The notes: generated by a model from the letters alone, not told the origin. A DNA stretch of 64,000 nt from Siphonodentalium dalli (GCA_032622095.1 CP136069.1:120266126-120330125); one strand, 5' to 3'. Counted from the first letter of the stretch, positions 21,185 through 32,104 are shown. Program-made: numbers and translations.

Positions 21185-21840
21185 CGTAAGTGGAGGAATC
21201 GGGCCTGACAAAATCATGGATAGTTTGTTACGATGTCATCGCAGATGAGAATATTTAATATCGGTGGTTAACCACGTGATTAACTATCCTATGATATTTC
21301 TATTTACTTTGTACGATTTTTACGTACACGCAAATTTCACCAAGTGGAGGTAACCAAGGATACGTCACAATTTTTGCAAATCTGCATTGATATAACTCGT
21401 GATCATGTCGTGAGCATGCGCAGTCCAACTATCGGTTATTACCCAAGATGGGAATCTGTCCACTTACAATTGAATCGTAGTCATATGAATCATGAATGTT
21501 CACTCAGTGAACGTACAGATGAAAGATATAATCTTAAGTGGAGGAACCGGGATCGACGAGATCGTGGATAGTTTGTTCACACGATTACGATGTCGTACAT
21601 GATGAAATCACAGTTTTTTTGTAAAGCATGTGATTGACTATCATGCGATCCTTCAGGCCACACTTTTTACATACACATGACTGATTAGTGATTACGTCGC
21701 AAATGGGGATAACCAAGGATACGCCACAATTTCGCTTTTAAATAAAACAGTGCATGATATTATTTTTTACCTACTTACAATTGTATCGTGGTAATCTGAA
21801 CGTTCACTTAGTGTTAAATTGGCCATGGCATGACAATATT
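21185..21840. repeat. diverged direct duplication, unit about 340 bp
   Basis: AAGTGGAGGAATCGGGC and GGATAGTTTGTTACGATGTC (21,188-21,240) recur as AAGTGGAGGAACCGGGA and GGATAGTTTGTTCACACGAT (21,534-21,590). TAACCAAGGATACGTCACAA (21,351) recurs as TAACCAAGGATACGCCACAA (21,710). CTTACAATTGAATCGTAGTC (21,464) recurs at 21,773. Old tandem duplication, non-coding. Confidence 0.8.
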
Positions 21841-21872
21841 AAAGAGATTGTGGGAATTCTATCAGATTGACT

Positions 21873-22275
21873 ATCTATCTATCTACTCGATACTCCATCG
21901 CCCTCAATGTGCTGAGGATTATGTGGAGGTCCAGGTGCTACCACGGCCGAGTAACTTTATAACCCTGTGGTGACTCCAGTAGCGTTCTTTAACGTGCACA
22001 CACTGAGGCGTGTACACGGGTCAGCCATTAATGTCCGCGTCCGATCGGACAGCGTACTGAACCCACGACAACATACCTGGACAAGTGTTGTAATGGGGGG
22101 AAGTCGGCATTTTTGCATTCGGATCTTTATTCAGTGATCTCGAATGAGACTTTTCAGCCTGACAAACTTGTATCTGACCGAGTTCTGATTTTTGTCAGAA
22201 TACCCTGACCACGTTACGATCCCCGGTCCGATAGCACGAGAGACCAGTACGCTACCTGTCGGCCACCGACTTCCC
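21873..22275 (-). mobile_element. tRNA-derived SINE, minus strand
   Basis: Read on the minus strand, it opens with a tRNA-like head: GTCGGTGGCCGACAGGTAGC (A-box-like TGGCCGACAGG), then GGACCGGGGATCGTAACGTG (B-box-like). The body includes GTGTGCACGTTAAAGAACGC. It closes with a simple-repeat tail (ATAG)4 at 21,873-21,890. Head, unrelated body and short tandem tail are the standard SINE layout. RNA polymerase III would use the internal boxes. Target duplications are not convincing. A head fragment with GAAACCACGTTACGATCAGA near 39,100 may be another copy. Confidence 0.7.
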
Positions 22276-22279
22276 TTGA

Positions 22280-23640
22280 CATTTGTTAGAATAATGGTAT
22301 GAAGTATAACTGATCATAACTGACAATTTCCTTATAAGCTACATGTATATTTTCAATAAATGGGACCTTTTTATTTTCCAACTATTGTCATATTAATGTC
22401 GACCGATAATACACTGCATTTATGGCAGAATTTGATTTTTCAGACGAAAATAGCCATTCCCGGATAGTTTTTCTTTTTATGTAGCATAAAATTTAGGCCA
22501 ATTTATAATTCATTAAAAATCGTTTTTGCAGTTGGGAACGCAGTTGGGAATATTGTGTAGGGCTACCTTTATATATGAATCATAAATGCCATATAATCAT
22601 AGTCCGTCAGAAGTTACTATTTTGACCAAAAAAATGTTCATTTATCAATGACGGATTCCATTTTCTGAAATATTACACGGAAACAAAATTAGGCCGATTT
22701 ACTATCAAATTTCATTTGAATAAAATGGATAATTCGTGCCCTTTTAATTGTAGTTCGATTAAATATTTTACTAGTAACAGTCTGTTCATAATGAGAAATC
22801 ACTTCAATTGATTACTAATTAGTTTCACTTACCTAAAATCCGATCAATTTGTATCCTATGAAAACGTAAGATGGACGTAGTTTTTTATCCACGAAGCCTC
22901 GATCTGAGCCGGTAGGTAAAACAATAGGAATGCTTTTGCCCCTGTTGTAAAGTGGAACGAAATTACACGCTCAAATTTGTAATAATAAAAGTTCAACGAC
23001 GCAATAGATTGATAAGGCCACCACCAACAGGAACGTGGAGACAGGGTGATTGGGGTGTATATATCCCAAACAGTTCTAATAATTAAAAATTTCATGACTG
23101 CCACATTAGTTGTAAACTTCACACCATATAAGAGCACCCCCACCCCCTGGAATACGGAATAATACCACTTAACACAGAGGGTGGAATACGAAATACCAGT
23201 TAATAGCCATATGGATAAATTCTCTATTGTCGTACGAACGCAGGTCATAATGTCCATGTCTAAAATGATATAAATTGATGATCGACGATCTGTATGTCAA
23301 ACCGTGCATTTATTGTGACAAACATCGCATTTATATTATTCTTATGATCATTTTTTTTGGAAGGTTGGAATACGAATACCGGTATTTTTGGAATACCGAA
23401 TACCTCCTAACAGAGGGGCCGGAATATGTCGTACCTCGTAACAGGGCATGGAATACGGCGTACGAAATGGGGGGGGGGGGGGCTCTTATACCGGGTATGA
23501 CATACATAAAAAACACACTCACCGCGCTGTTGAAGGGGGGGGGGGGGGTGTCTGTGCAACCTTTGTTTATTAATTTAACCCTTTCATAACGGGAGTTAGG
23601 CTGGTGCAGCATTAAGGACGCTGTTTGTATTAAACATTTA
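22280..23640. other. interior of the 13-kb insertion, with poly-G tracts
   Basis: No gene recognised. Around 23,130-23,480 the text 'GGAATACG/GGAATACC' is repeated irregularly, and ATAAGAGCACCCCCACCCC (23,130) is the inverse of GGGGGGGCTCTTATA (23,470-23,490), so this stretch may be a decayed inverted-repeat element. G-runs at 23,469 and 23,537. Open frames here are unsupported. Confidence 0.45.
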
Positions 23641-25860
23641 TCATGGTCAGTGTATGCATTTTAAAACACAGGGCAAGTTAGATTACATCATTTAATTGAT
23701 ATTCTAGTTAAAATAGTCTGTGAAACTACTTTAAAACCACATGTTATGCACCCTGTTTTGCCAACCAAACTATGAAATATAGATATGTTATTTGTTTTAT
23801 TATCAGAGAAAAGCATTCTGCAAAGATATGGCCTTATACATGTTATAAACATGCAAATAGTGGCTTCATTTGGCCTTTCTACCATCATTTAGAGAGTCAA
23901 ATCTGAAGAAATTCCCTTAGTTTGATATTTATGATTCCATAATCCCATGAAATGGTATTTAAAACCTCAAATGTCAGTATTTCCTATCAGATGGACATAT
24001 CAACTAATAAATTAAACATTTCCCATGGTCATTACATGCATTTTTAATATACAAGGCAATGTAGAAAACATCATTTGATGGATATTTTACTTAAAATAGT
24101 CAGTGGAAACAACATAAAAGCAATATTGTATGCATCCCTGTATAGCCAAATCAAATTAAACTATGGATATTGTATTGTTTATTTCATCTGAGACATGTAT
24201 TCTGTTCAGATATAGCCTTATATATGTTATAAAGATGCCAATAATGGCATAATTTAGGCTTTTTTTCCATAATTTAGAGGGTCAAAGCTGAATAAATTCC
24301 CTTATTTCAAATTTGTAAGATGCCAAGCCAGCTGAAATGGTATATCAAACCTCAAATGGCAGTATTTCTTATCAGATGGACATCTCTACCAATAAATTAA
24401 ACATTTTTCATGGTCATTGCATGCATTTTAATATACAGGACAAGGCAGAAAACATCATTTGATGGATATTTTACTTAAAATAGTCTGTGGAAACAACCTA
24501 AAAGCCATGTTGTATGCATCCCTGTATAGCCAAAACAAATTAAACTATGGATATTTTATTGTTGATTTCATCAGAGACATGTATTCTGTTCAGATATAGC
24601 CTTATATATGTTATAAAGATGCCAATAATGGCATAATTTAGGCTTTTTTTCCATAATTTAGAGGGTCAAAGCTGAATAAATTCCCTTATTTAAAATTTGT
24701 AAGATGCCAAGCCAGCTGAAATGGTGTATCAAACCTCAAATGGCAGTATTTCTTATCAGATGGACATCTCTACCAATAAATTAAACATTTTTCATGGTCA
24801 TTGCATGCATTTTAATATACAGGACAAGGCAGAAAACATCATTTGATGGATATTTTACTTAAAATAGTCTGTGGAAACAACCTAAAAGCCATGTTGTATG
24901 CATCCCTGTATAGCCAAAACAAATTAAACTATGGATATTTTATTGTTGATTTCATCAGAGACATGTATTCTGTTGAGATATAGCCTTATACATGTCATTA
25001 ACATGCAAATAGTGGCTTCATTTTGGCTTTCTTCCATTATTTAGAGAGTCAAATCTGAAGGAATTCCCTTAGTTTGATATTTATGATCCCATAATCCCAT
25101 GAAATGGTATTTTAAACCTCAATTGTCAGTATTTCTTATCAGATGGACATATCAACTAATGAATTAAACATTTCCCATGATCATTACAAGCATTTTAATA
25201 TACAAGGCTATGTAGAAAACATCATTTGATGGATATTTTACTTAAAATGGTCTGTGGAAACTACATAAAACCAATATTGTATGCATCCCTCTATAGCCAA
25301 ATGCAATTGAACTATGGATATTTTATTGTGCATTTTATCAGAGACATGTATTCTGTTGAGATATAGCCTTATACATGTTACTAACATGCAAATAGTGGCT
25401 TCATTTGGGCTTTCTTCCATAATTTAGAGGGTCAAAGCTGAATAAATTTCCTTAGGTTTCAAATTTAAAAGATGCCAAGCCAGCTGAAATGGTGTATCAA
25501 ACCTAAAATGTCAGTATTTCTTATCAGATTGACATCTCTACCTATAAATTAAGCATTTATCATGGCCATTGCATGCATTTTAATATATAGGACAAGGCAG
25601 AACACATCACTTGATGGATATTTTACTTAAAATACTTTGTGGAAACTACATAAAAGCCACATTGTATGCTTTCCTATATAGCCAAATGAAATTCAACTAT
25701 GGATAAATTGGATATTTTATTGTTTGTATCATCAGAGACATGCATTCTGCTAAGATATAGTCTTTTGTGTATTATAAACATACAATAGGTGCATGGCCTC
25801 ATAGGGCTTGCTTTCATAATACAAGAGAGTCAACTCTGAAGAAATACCATCGGTTTGAAA
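23641..25860. repeat. 385-bp satellite, almost six units
   Basis: Unit starts at CATGGTCA..GCATGCATTTTAATA: 23,642; 24,025; 24,408; 24,793; 25,176; 25,560. That gives a spacing of 380-388 bp. The third and fourth units are nearly identical; the outer ones are more diverged, and unit five is a different subtype with AACATGCAAATAGTGGCTTC in place of AAGATGCCAATAATGGCAT. Units hold TCATCAGAGACATGTATTCT and TCTTATCAGATGGACAT. Non-coding. Open frames at 23,688 and 25,238 on the minus strand are related repeat translations. Confidence 0.93.
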
Positions 25861-26150
25861 TTGGTAGCATCTTCCATCCTTATATAAGAGGGGTATATAC
25901 CAGCTTGAAGTACCTGTTTAATTAATAGGTTCAATACAAGGGGCCACCAGAGAGGTTTGTCTAGTTCGGGATGGTGTGGCAAACCACCAACTGGAGATTT
26001 CAAGGGAGGCCTCCTCAATGGCGACCCACTATATTGTGCAAACAAAATTTTATTAAAATTGTATAAAGGTCAGCAATCCCTAAGAGCATTGAGAAATAGA
26101 TAAAAACACTTACTGACAGATTGCCAATAACAAAATTACAGCTGTTGAAA
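25861..26150. other. spacer between satellite and short duplication
   Basis: A 71-codon minus-strand open frame (25,830-26,045) has no recognisable motif. Nothing else seen. Confidence 0.4.
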
Positions 26151-26152
26151 CT

Positions 26153-26425
26153 ATTGTCATGTAAACAAAACTGTTACAGTGATTTGTCAACAAATATATA
26201 ATTCTAGCTGTATTATTAGTTCAAATATTTAACTATGAATAACATTTTCAGAATATTTAATCAACAGGTTGGACCTTTTCCAATGTTATGTAAACAAAAC
26301 TGTTACAGTGAGTGACTTGTCAACAATTATATAATCCTATAGCTGTAGTATTACATGTAGTTCAAATATTTAAGTATGAATATGAATTTCAGAATATTTA
26401 ATCAACAGGTTGGACCTTTTTCAAT
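26153..26425. repeat. tandem duplication of about 135 bp
   Basis: ATGTAAACAAAACTGTTACA through TTAATCAACAGGTTGGACCT occurs twice (about 26,158-26,277 and 26,289-26,418), with small indels. Confidence 0.85.
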
Positions 26426-26509
26426 GTTTACCATAACATTTTTATCACAATTTTGCTATCGTTGGACTTTTACAGTTATTCCATTACAGCAGTAATTTGT
26501 ACATAACAA

Positions 26510-26815
26510 TTAATTCTTGGTTTAGAAATATTTTCTTTAAGTATTTCTTAACTTAGAAAAAAAATCTTGAAACAAGAAATATATATTTAATTTTTGAAGC
26601 CATTTTCTTAGTAAGGAAATTGTTTCTTGTTTCAAGACTAAAATCTATCTTATTTGAGAAAACTATCTCTTGACTGGTGGGAGTTTCTTAAATTTTCTTG
26701 ATGTAGCAGACTTGGGGGGTATATTTCCCAAAATAAGATTTATTTTCCTGTTTCAGGAAATAGTTTTTCTTGTTTCAAGATATTTTATCTTATTAAGAAA
26801 TTATTTTTGGCAGTG
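26510..26815. repeat. right subterminal repeat zone
   Basis: Dense CTTGAAACAAGAAA, TTTCTTGTTTCAAGA and TTAAGAAAT strings in both orientations, leading to the terminal GGCAGTG. Mirrors the zone at 13,782-14,330. Confidence 0.75.
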
Positions 26816-26818
26816 ATG

Positions 26819-27085
26819 CATTTTCTCCATGTCAGAAACTCGTTGATACACAGAGAGGGACGAGACTGACTTATGCCCTGTTACAGCCATTATTTGTGAT
26901 GGGCTGAAATTTACCCTGCCCAGAATTGTAACTCCTGTAACACGGATACTGTGATTGGTGTAACGTTTGGATATGAGGATTTTTTCGCTCAGATTTGGCA
27001 TGAAAAGACGGCGTTTATCACGCCCTACTGGCTTATTTTGGTACCATATTTCACCAGGATAATCCTCGAAACTGTCTTTAGCCCA
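26819..27085 (-). pseudogene. Crypton tyrosine recombinase copy A, catalytic part (split)
   Basis: Resumes the reading interrupted at 13,781. The minus strand carries MPNLSEKILISKRYTNHSIR with the HxxR motif, TGHKS and the SLSVYQRV nucleophile-tyrosine motif. It then runs into the insertion end, adding five foreign codons and a stop. Upstream of the catalytic block the sequence changes at about 27,085 to the Helitron-like module, so the N-terminal half is absent. Confidence 0.8.
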
Positions 27086-27300
27086 ACTTTAGCCCAAGTC
27101 CAGGTCAAAGCCCGGACGAAGTCGGGTCACCTTCTACAAGGTCAAATCGGGTAAAACCGGATGGATTTCGACGGGTACTTTTGTCGGGTACTTTTGTTCG
27201 GGCAGTGTTTTGGACGGGTCAAATCGTGACCCCACTTGACCTTGGCCTTCAAAATAGACAATTCAAGGTCAAAGCCCGGACGAAGTCGGGTCACCTTCTA

Positions 27301-27301
<1 letters not shown>
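27086..27301 (+). mobile_element. Helitron-like 3' module in array unit 1
   Basis: Two short tandem pieces, each with GTCAAAGCCCGGACGAAGTC and GGGTCACCTTCTA. The second ends in CTAG at 27,298-27,301 followed by T and a TA run, as expected of a Helitron 3' end inserted at AT. It replaces the N-terminal half of the Crypton in this unit. Confidence 0.55.
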
Positions 27302-27348
<47 letters not shown>

Positions 27349-27355
<7 letters not shown>

Positions 27356-27628
27356 TAGTGCCATTTACGGGCCATTCTTTTGTCTTTTTGATGACGTAAT
27401 GCCCCACAATTTTCTAAAGAATGCCCCATAATTTCGAACAAATGAAATTTCCCTTATAGCGACGAAATTTACATTTTTCATTATTTTTCAAGAATTTTTC
27501 GTCCGCACTTGGCGGAAATAACACTACGCATGACTGCTACTTTCATTTTACTGACTTCCGCGTTATTTCGTAATTATATCACTTTACGAAATAACGGGAA
27601 TCTTCGAAATGCCCCGTAAATAGCATGA
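27349..27628. mobile_element. 280-bp MITE in array unit 1
   Basis: The ends ATTTACGGGCCATTCTTT and, inverted, ATTTACGGGGCATTTCG are flanked by TA-rich tracts on both sides. An internal hairpin CGTTATTTCGTAA/TTACGAAATAACG lies at about 27,562-27,598. The same element is at 28,924-29,201. Confidence 0.75.
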
Positions 27629-27653
27629 TTTATATATATATATATATTATAAG

Positions 27654-27795
27654 TTATTGTGGTTGATTGACGGTAACATGGTGTGACATTGACGGCTTGG
27701 AGCCTATGTTCAACCGAGTCGCGCTAGCGACGAGGTTGAACATAGGCTCCAAGCCGTCAATGTCACACCATGTGACCGTCAATCAACCACAATAA
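27654..27795. repeat. 142-bp near-perfect palindrome, array unit 1
   Basis: TTATTGTGGTTGATTGACGG ... GGAGCCTATGTTCAACC is mirrored around the centre TCGCGCTAGCGA. The arms differ at one base (GTAAC against GTGAC). It lies 3' of the Crypton coding end, about 240 bp from the stop. Confidence 0.95.
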
Positions 27796-28035
27796 CGTAT
27801 ATGTTCCATTGACAGCCCTTTAATTTTGTGGTGACAGCTAGAATCAGTTTCATACTGGAACCGATGCGTCATATTATATAGCATTCTCATGTTTACGCTA
27901 TAAACCCGTTGCGCCCCCCAGTGAATGACGTCACGAAAAAATCAATGATGTAGTTTTATAAATAGAACAAGAAAATCACAGGAAGTTTTGAATGATCGTA
28001 GCACAATTTGTAAGTGGATTTCTCTTGATTTCTCA

Positions 28036-28655
28036 TCAATTATGTGGAGGACTGCCGAAGTGAATGTTGTGAATGGTACATCCACTAAACATTGGAGCTC
28101 CCATGTAATGGCCAGTGCTGTCGAGGGACATTTGGACGTTTTCAATGGATAGGCATACTTTGTCCAAAACACCACCGCCATTTCCTGCAAATTTTTCAAT
28201 TTGTTGTGTTGTTGTTGAACAATTTTGCTGTATTTGCCGAGTTATTTGGGTTCCCGACATTACTGGTCGAACTTGAGGAATGTTCATGTCATCGTGAGGC
28301 GGACACGCAGATCTCGGATTTACGGGCGGATTGTATGGCACAAGTGAGTCACGTGAAACACTACCACCGATGACCTCACCCATCGCCATTTTCTCCCTGT
28401 CAGAAACTCGTTGATACACAGAGAGGGACGAGACTGACTTATGCCCTGTTACAGCCATTATTTGTGATGGGCTGAAATTTACCCTGCCCAGAATTGTAAC
28501 TCCTGTAACACGGATACTGTGATTGGTGTAACGTTTGGATATGAGGATTTTTTCGCTCAGATTTGGCATGAAAAGACGGAGTTTATCACGTCCTACTGGC
28601 TTATTTTGGTACCATATTTCACCAGGATAATCCTCGAAACTGTCTTTAGCCCAAC
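28036..28655 (-). pseudogene. Crypton tyrosine recombinase copy B, C-terminal half
   Basis: Minus-strand frame of about 205 codons without interruption, from the DSFEDYPGEIWYQNKP block through MPNLSEKIL, NHSIRVTG (HxxR), GHKSVSSLSVYQRV (active-site Tyr) to the tail ending FGSPPHN at 28,036. These are boxes II of the tyrosine recombinase fold. The first Arg and the Lys normally lie in the missing N-terminal half, so this copy cannot encode an active enzyme. At the 5' side it joins the Helitron-like module at about 28,655, as in copy A. Confidence 0.85.
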
Positions 28656-28868
28656 TTTAGCCCAAGTCCAGGTCAAAGCCCGGACGAAGTCGGGTCACCT
28701 TCTACAAGGTCAAATCGGGTAAAACCGGATGGATTTCGACGGGTACTTTTGTCGGGTACTTTTGTTCGGGCAGTGTTTTGGACGGGTCAAATCGTGACCC
28801 CACTTGACCTTGGCCTTCAAAATAGACAATTCAAGGTCAAAGCCCGGACGAAGTCGGGTCACCTTCTA

Positions 28869-28869
<1 letters not shown>
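28656..28869 (+). mobile_element. Helitron-like 3' module in array unit 2
   Basis: Same as 27,086-27,301, ending in CTAG at 28,866-28,869 and followed by a TA run of about 56 bp. Confidence 0.55.
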
Positions 28870-28923
<54 letters not shown>

Positions 28924-28929
<6 letters not shown>

Positions 28930-29201
28930 TAGTGCCATTTACGGGCCATTCTTTTGTCTTTTTGATGACGTAATGCCCCACAATTTTCTAAAGAATGCCC
29001 CATAATTTCGAACAAATGAAATTTCCCTTATAGCGACGAAATTTACATTTTTCATTATTTTCAAGAATTTTTCGTCCGCACTTGGCGGAAATAACACTAC
29101 GCTTGACTGCTACTTTCATTTTACTGACTTCCGCGTTATTTCGTAATTATATCACTTTACGAAATAACGGGAATCTTCGAAATGCCCCGTAAATAGCATG
29201 A
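28924..29201. mobile_element. 280-bp MITE in array unit 2
   Basis: Near-identical to the MITE at 27,349-27,628, with a one-base deletion in a T/A run near 29,060. Confidence 0.75.
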
Positions 29202-29228
29202 TTTATATATATATATATATATTATAAG

Positions 29229-29370
29229 TTATTGTGGTTGATTGACGGTAACATGGTGTGACATTGACGGCTTGGAGCCTATGTTCAACCGAGTCGCGCT
29301 AGCGACGAGGTTGAACATAGGCTCCAAGCCGTCAATGTCACACCATGTTACCGTCAATCAACCACAATAA
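29229..29370. repeat. 142-bp palindrome, array unit 2
   Basis: Same as 27,654-27,795, here with no mismatch found between the arms (both read GTAAC/GTTAC). Confidence 0.95.
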
Positions 29371-29610
29371 CGTATATGTTCCATTGACAGCCCTTTAATT
29401 TTGTGGTGACAGCTAGAATCAGTTTCATACTGGAACCGATGCGTCATATTATATAGCATTCTCATGTTTACGCTATAAACCCGTTGCGCCCCCCAGTGAA
29501 TGACGTCACGAAAAAATCAATGATGTAGTTTTATAAATAGAACAAGAAAATCACAGGAAGTTTTGAATGATCGTAGCACAATTTGTAAGTGGATTTCTCT
29601 TGATTTCTCA

Positions 29611-31005
29611 TCAATTATGTGGAGGACTGCCGAAGTGAATGTTGTGAATGGTACATCCACTAAACATTGGAGCTCCCATGTAATGGCCAGTGCTGTCGAG
29701 GGACATTTGGACGTTTTCAATGGATAGGCATACTTTGTCCAAAACACCACCGCCATTTCCTGCAAATTTTTCAATTTGTTGTGTTGTTGTTGAACAATTT
29801 TGCTGTATTTGCCGAGTTATTTGGGTTCCCGACATTACTGGTCGAACTTGAGGAATGTTCATGTCATCGTGAGGCGGACACGCAGATCTCGGATTTACGG
29901 GCGGATTGTATGGCACAAGTGAGTCACGTGAAACACTACCACCGATGACCTCACCCATCGCCATTTTCTCCCTGTCAGAAACTCGTTGATACACAGAGAG
30001 GGACGAGAGTGACTTATGCCCTGTTACAGCCATTATTTGTGATGGGCTGAAATTTACCCTGCCCAGAATTGTAACTCCTGTAACACGGATACTGTGATTG
30101 GTGTAACGTTTGGATATGAGGATTTTTTCGCTCAGATTTGGCATGAAAAGACGGAGTTTATCACGCCCTACTGGCTTATTTTGGTACCATATTTCACCAG
30201 GATAATCCTCGAAACTGTCTTTAGCCCAAGTTTAGGATACTGCCAGAGACGCACACATGCCGGATTTAATTTCCTGAGGTAAGTTTCAAATGTTTTTACT
30301 GGACACTGAGTTGTCATTTTCATCTAAGTCTGCGGGCATGTGACCAGAAAAAGTCTCTTTGTCGCCACCTCGGTGATTTTTTGTCAATTTGTCCTTTTTT
30401 TTAAGGACATATTTTCTGCCATCAGAATATTGGTGTATGGAAAATGAATCTTTGGTCATGAGTTCCATGTTTTCGTTTGCACGACGACAAAAGTATAATC
30501 TGATGTTCATTTGCACTCGATTGAATAACCCGTATGGTGTTCTCGGTGATAAATACAGGCTGTTATATATTTGTTTCAAATCATCATCTTCAAATTCAAT
30601 TTGGTCATGGTGTGTGATATCCCCTTTCCCGTGTAGCTTTATTTCAGACATGGCCGTTTTGAAACACTCATTAGCTTCAGCAAATTCAGCATTGGTAATG
30701 ATGTCGATTTTTTTCATCTGTGGTGGCGACTTTAAATATCTATTCAAAGCATGTCTTATGTTTTCAAACGTGCTTGCCTTATACATCTCCCCCTTTTTCG
30801 AGCGAGCGTCCATGTAAAAATGACACAAGTGCTCATTCAACTTTACAGCATCAAACGTTTCGAAATTAGTGTCCTGCTTTTTTTCTTGCAAATACTCCCT
30901 TAGTGTTCTGGCAGCTACCGCATTTGAACTCTGTGTATTTTTAGGAATATTATTCGCACGTTTGGAAATTATTTCATCCATCGAATGATCGGCGAAGCGC
31001 TTCAT
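29611..31005 (-). pseudogene. Crypton tyrosine recombinase copy C, near full length, frameshifted
   Basis: DNA recombinase of Crypton-type transposons (DUF3504/tyrosine-recombinase fold). Likely start is ATG at 31,005 (MKRFADHSMDEII); the frame is open further upstream to 31,116. The N-terminal half has the alpha-helical core, LYFCRRANENMELMTKDSF with the first catalytic Arg, and a KKKDKLTKN Lys-rich strand. A frameshift near 30,310 truncates it after DENDNSVSSKNI. The shifted frame continues as CPVKTFETYLRKLNP and CVRLWQYPK, and a second shift near 30,225 leads into DSFEDYPGEIWYQ. The C-terminal half (30,144-29,611) has HSIR, GHKS and VYQRV, then a Gln/Asn/Pro-rich tail. No introns are needed. 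Inactive as written unless the shifts are assembly errors. Confidence 0.85.
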
Positions 31006-32104
31006 TTTGTCGTATTTTGTTACTAAATGCAGACGACGTAATTTGTTTACATCACCTATACAACAGGTGCGAATACTAACACCCCCAAGAGTGAGTAGAA
31101 CCACCCAACTTGACAAACGATGAACACTACAATTTGGATTAATCCATTAAAGTTAGGGACCGCTTAGTATAAGAAAAAACGTTCATTTCTATAATCAATG
31201 ATGTTATAGTGAACCTATTACATAAAACAGATCGATCGCCGTCAATTGTTATCTGAATTGTCAAACAAATTATTTGCAACACGGTCTTACACGTTTACGT
31301 GCCGGTAACGTTATTCCCCCAGATGGAGCCTCTTGCTCTATGCAAATTAGATGACGTCACCCGCCAACATAAGAACCTTCGCACGCGCGAAAGCCGTAAA
31401 CATGGGATATGTTGCGCGAGCGTTAACCAATTGAATGCCAAGGATTTAGCTGGAAATGGAACATATATGTATATATATACTCCAAGGGAACATATAATAG
31501 GTAACAATTATTATATATAGATTTGGGATATAATTTATTAAGAATAATGGTTTAAGTTTGTTAGGTCAGTATTTGGTAACCGACAATGGCGACAAATGTT
31601 CGTCTGTTATAGTGACGTGTCAATCGGAGTTCCAGATCAGCGCATTGATATCGAGCATAATTTAATTATTTCATTATACCATTGGAATTGGAATCTTAAA
31701 GGTTCACTTTCTTACAAAGTATTCTCGTTCGTTGTATATGTTACATAACTCAAACATGTTCTTTTATGCATAACATAATATATTCACCAATAAAAAAATA
31801 TCAGAATCATGAATAAATTTTTGAAATAATCAGTGTTTTTTTCGTTGGTGTATTTAATAAATGAATGCATCCGCCGACACAAAAACTTGTTTAACTTAAC
31901 GCGTTGGTTGGAGTGTACTTGGAACAGGCTTTCGAGTGTTCTCCATGATGCTGAATTTACCCAACTCACATATTCCAACCGGCCGTACACACACAGTGGA
32001 GAATTGCGTGGTTTCCCGTTAAAGAGTATCACTATTAAAAATGGCCGAGGCGATCGCAAAACGGGACCAGAAACGAGGAACAATGCAATAAACTAGGATA
32101 TATA
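31006..32104. other. upstream of the Crypton and intergenic
   Basis: The first 110 bases are open in the Crypton frame but look unlike the protein core. They include a possible acceptor or alternative start. Beyond 31,140 is AT-rich sequence with no recognised gene, repeat array or RNA. Confidence 0.4.

Larger units (their letters stand above)
13782..26815. mobile_element. 13,034-bp insertion with CACTG-type inverted ends
   Basis: The ends are CACTGCCAAAAATA at 13,782 and its exact inverse ending GGCAGTG at 26,815. The inverted match continues imperfectly to about 50 bp (AATATCTTGAAA in both). Subterminal zones (13,782-14,330 and 26,510-26,815) are dense in short AAGAAA/TTTCTT and CTTGAAACAAGAAA motifs in both orientations. 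Known: animal EnSpm/CACTA elements begin CACTG or CACTA and carry subterminal repeats, so that superfamily is the best guess. The insertion separates two adjacent parts of one Crypton unit. No clean target duplication: CA is repeated, with an extra ATG on the right. No transposase ORF was found. Confidence 0.7.
28387..29961. repeat. Crypton-tail tandem unit (period 1,575 bp)
   Basis: The complete unit from CATTTTCTCCCTGTCAG at 28,387 to the next at 29,962 is 1,575 bp. The preceding unit (26,819-28,386) is 1,568 bp, differing mainly in TA-run length. Order within a unit: catalytic block, Helitron-like end, TA run, MITE, TA run, palindrome, Crypton 3' flank and tail. Units are almost identical, so the amplification is recent or still subject to conversion. 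Confidence 0.92.

Noticed and set aside
26815-26820. A target-site duplication for the 13-kb insertion
   Set aside because: Only CA is shared and an extra ATG sits at the right edge, so no clean duplication can be claimed.
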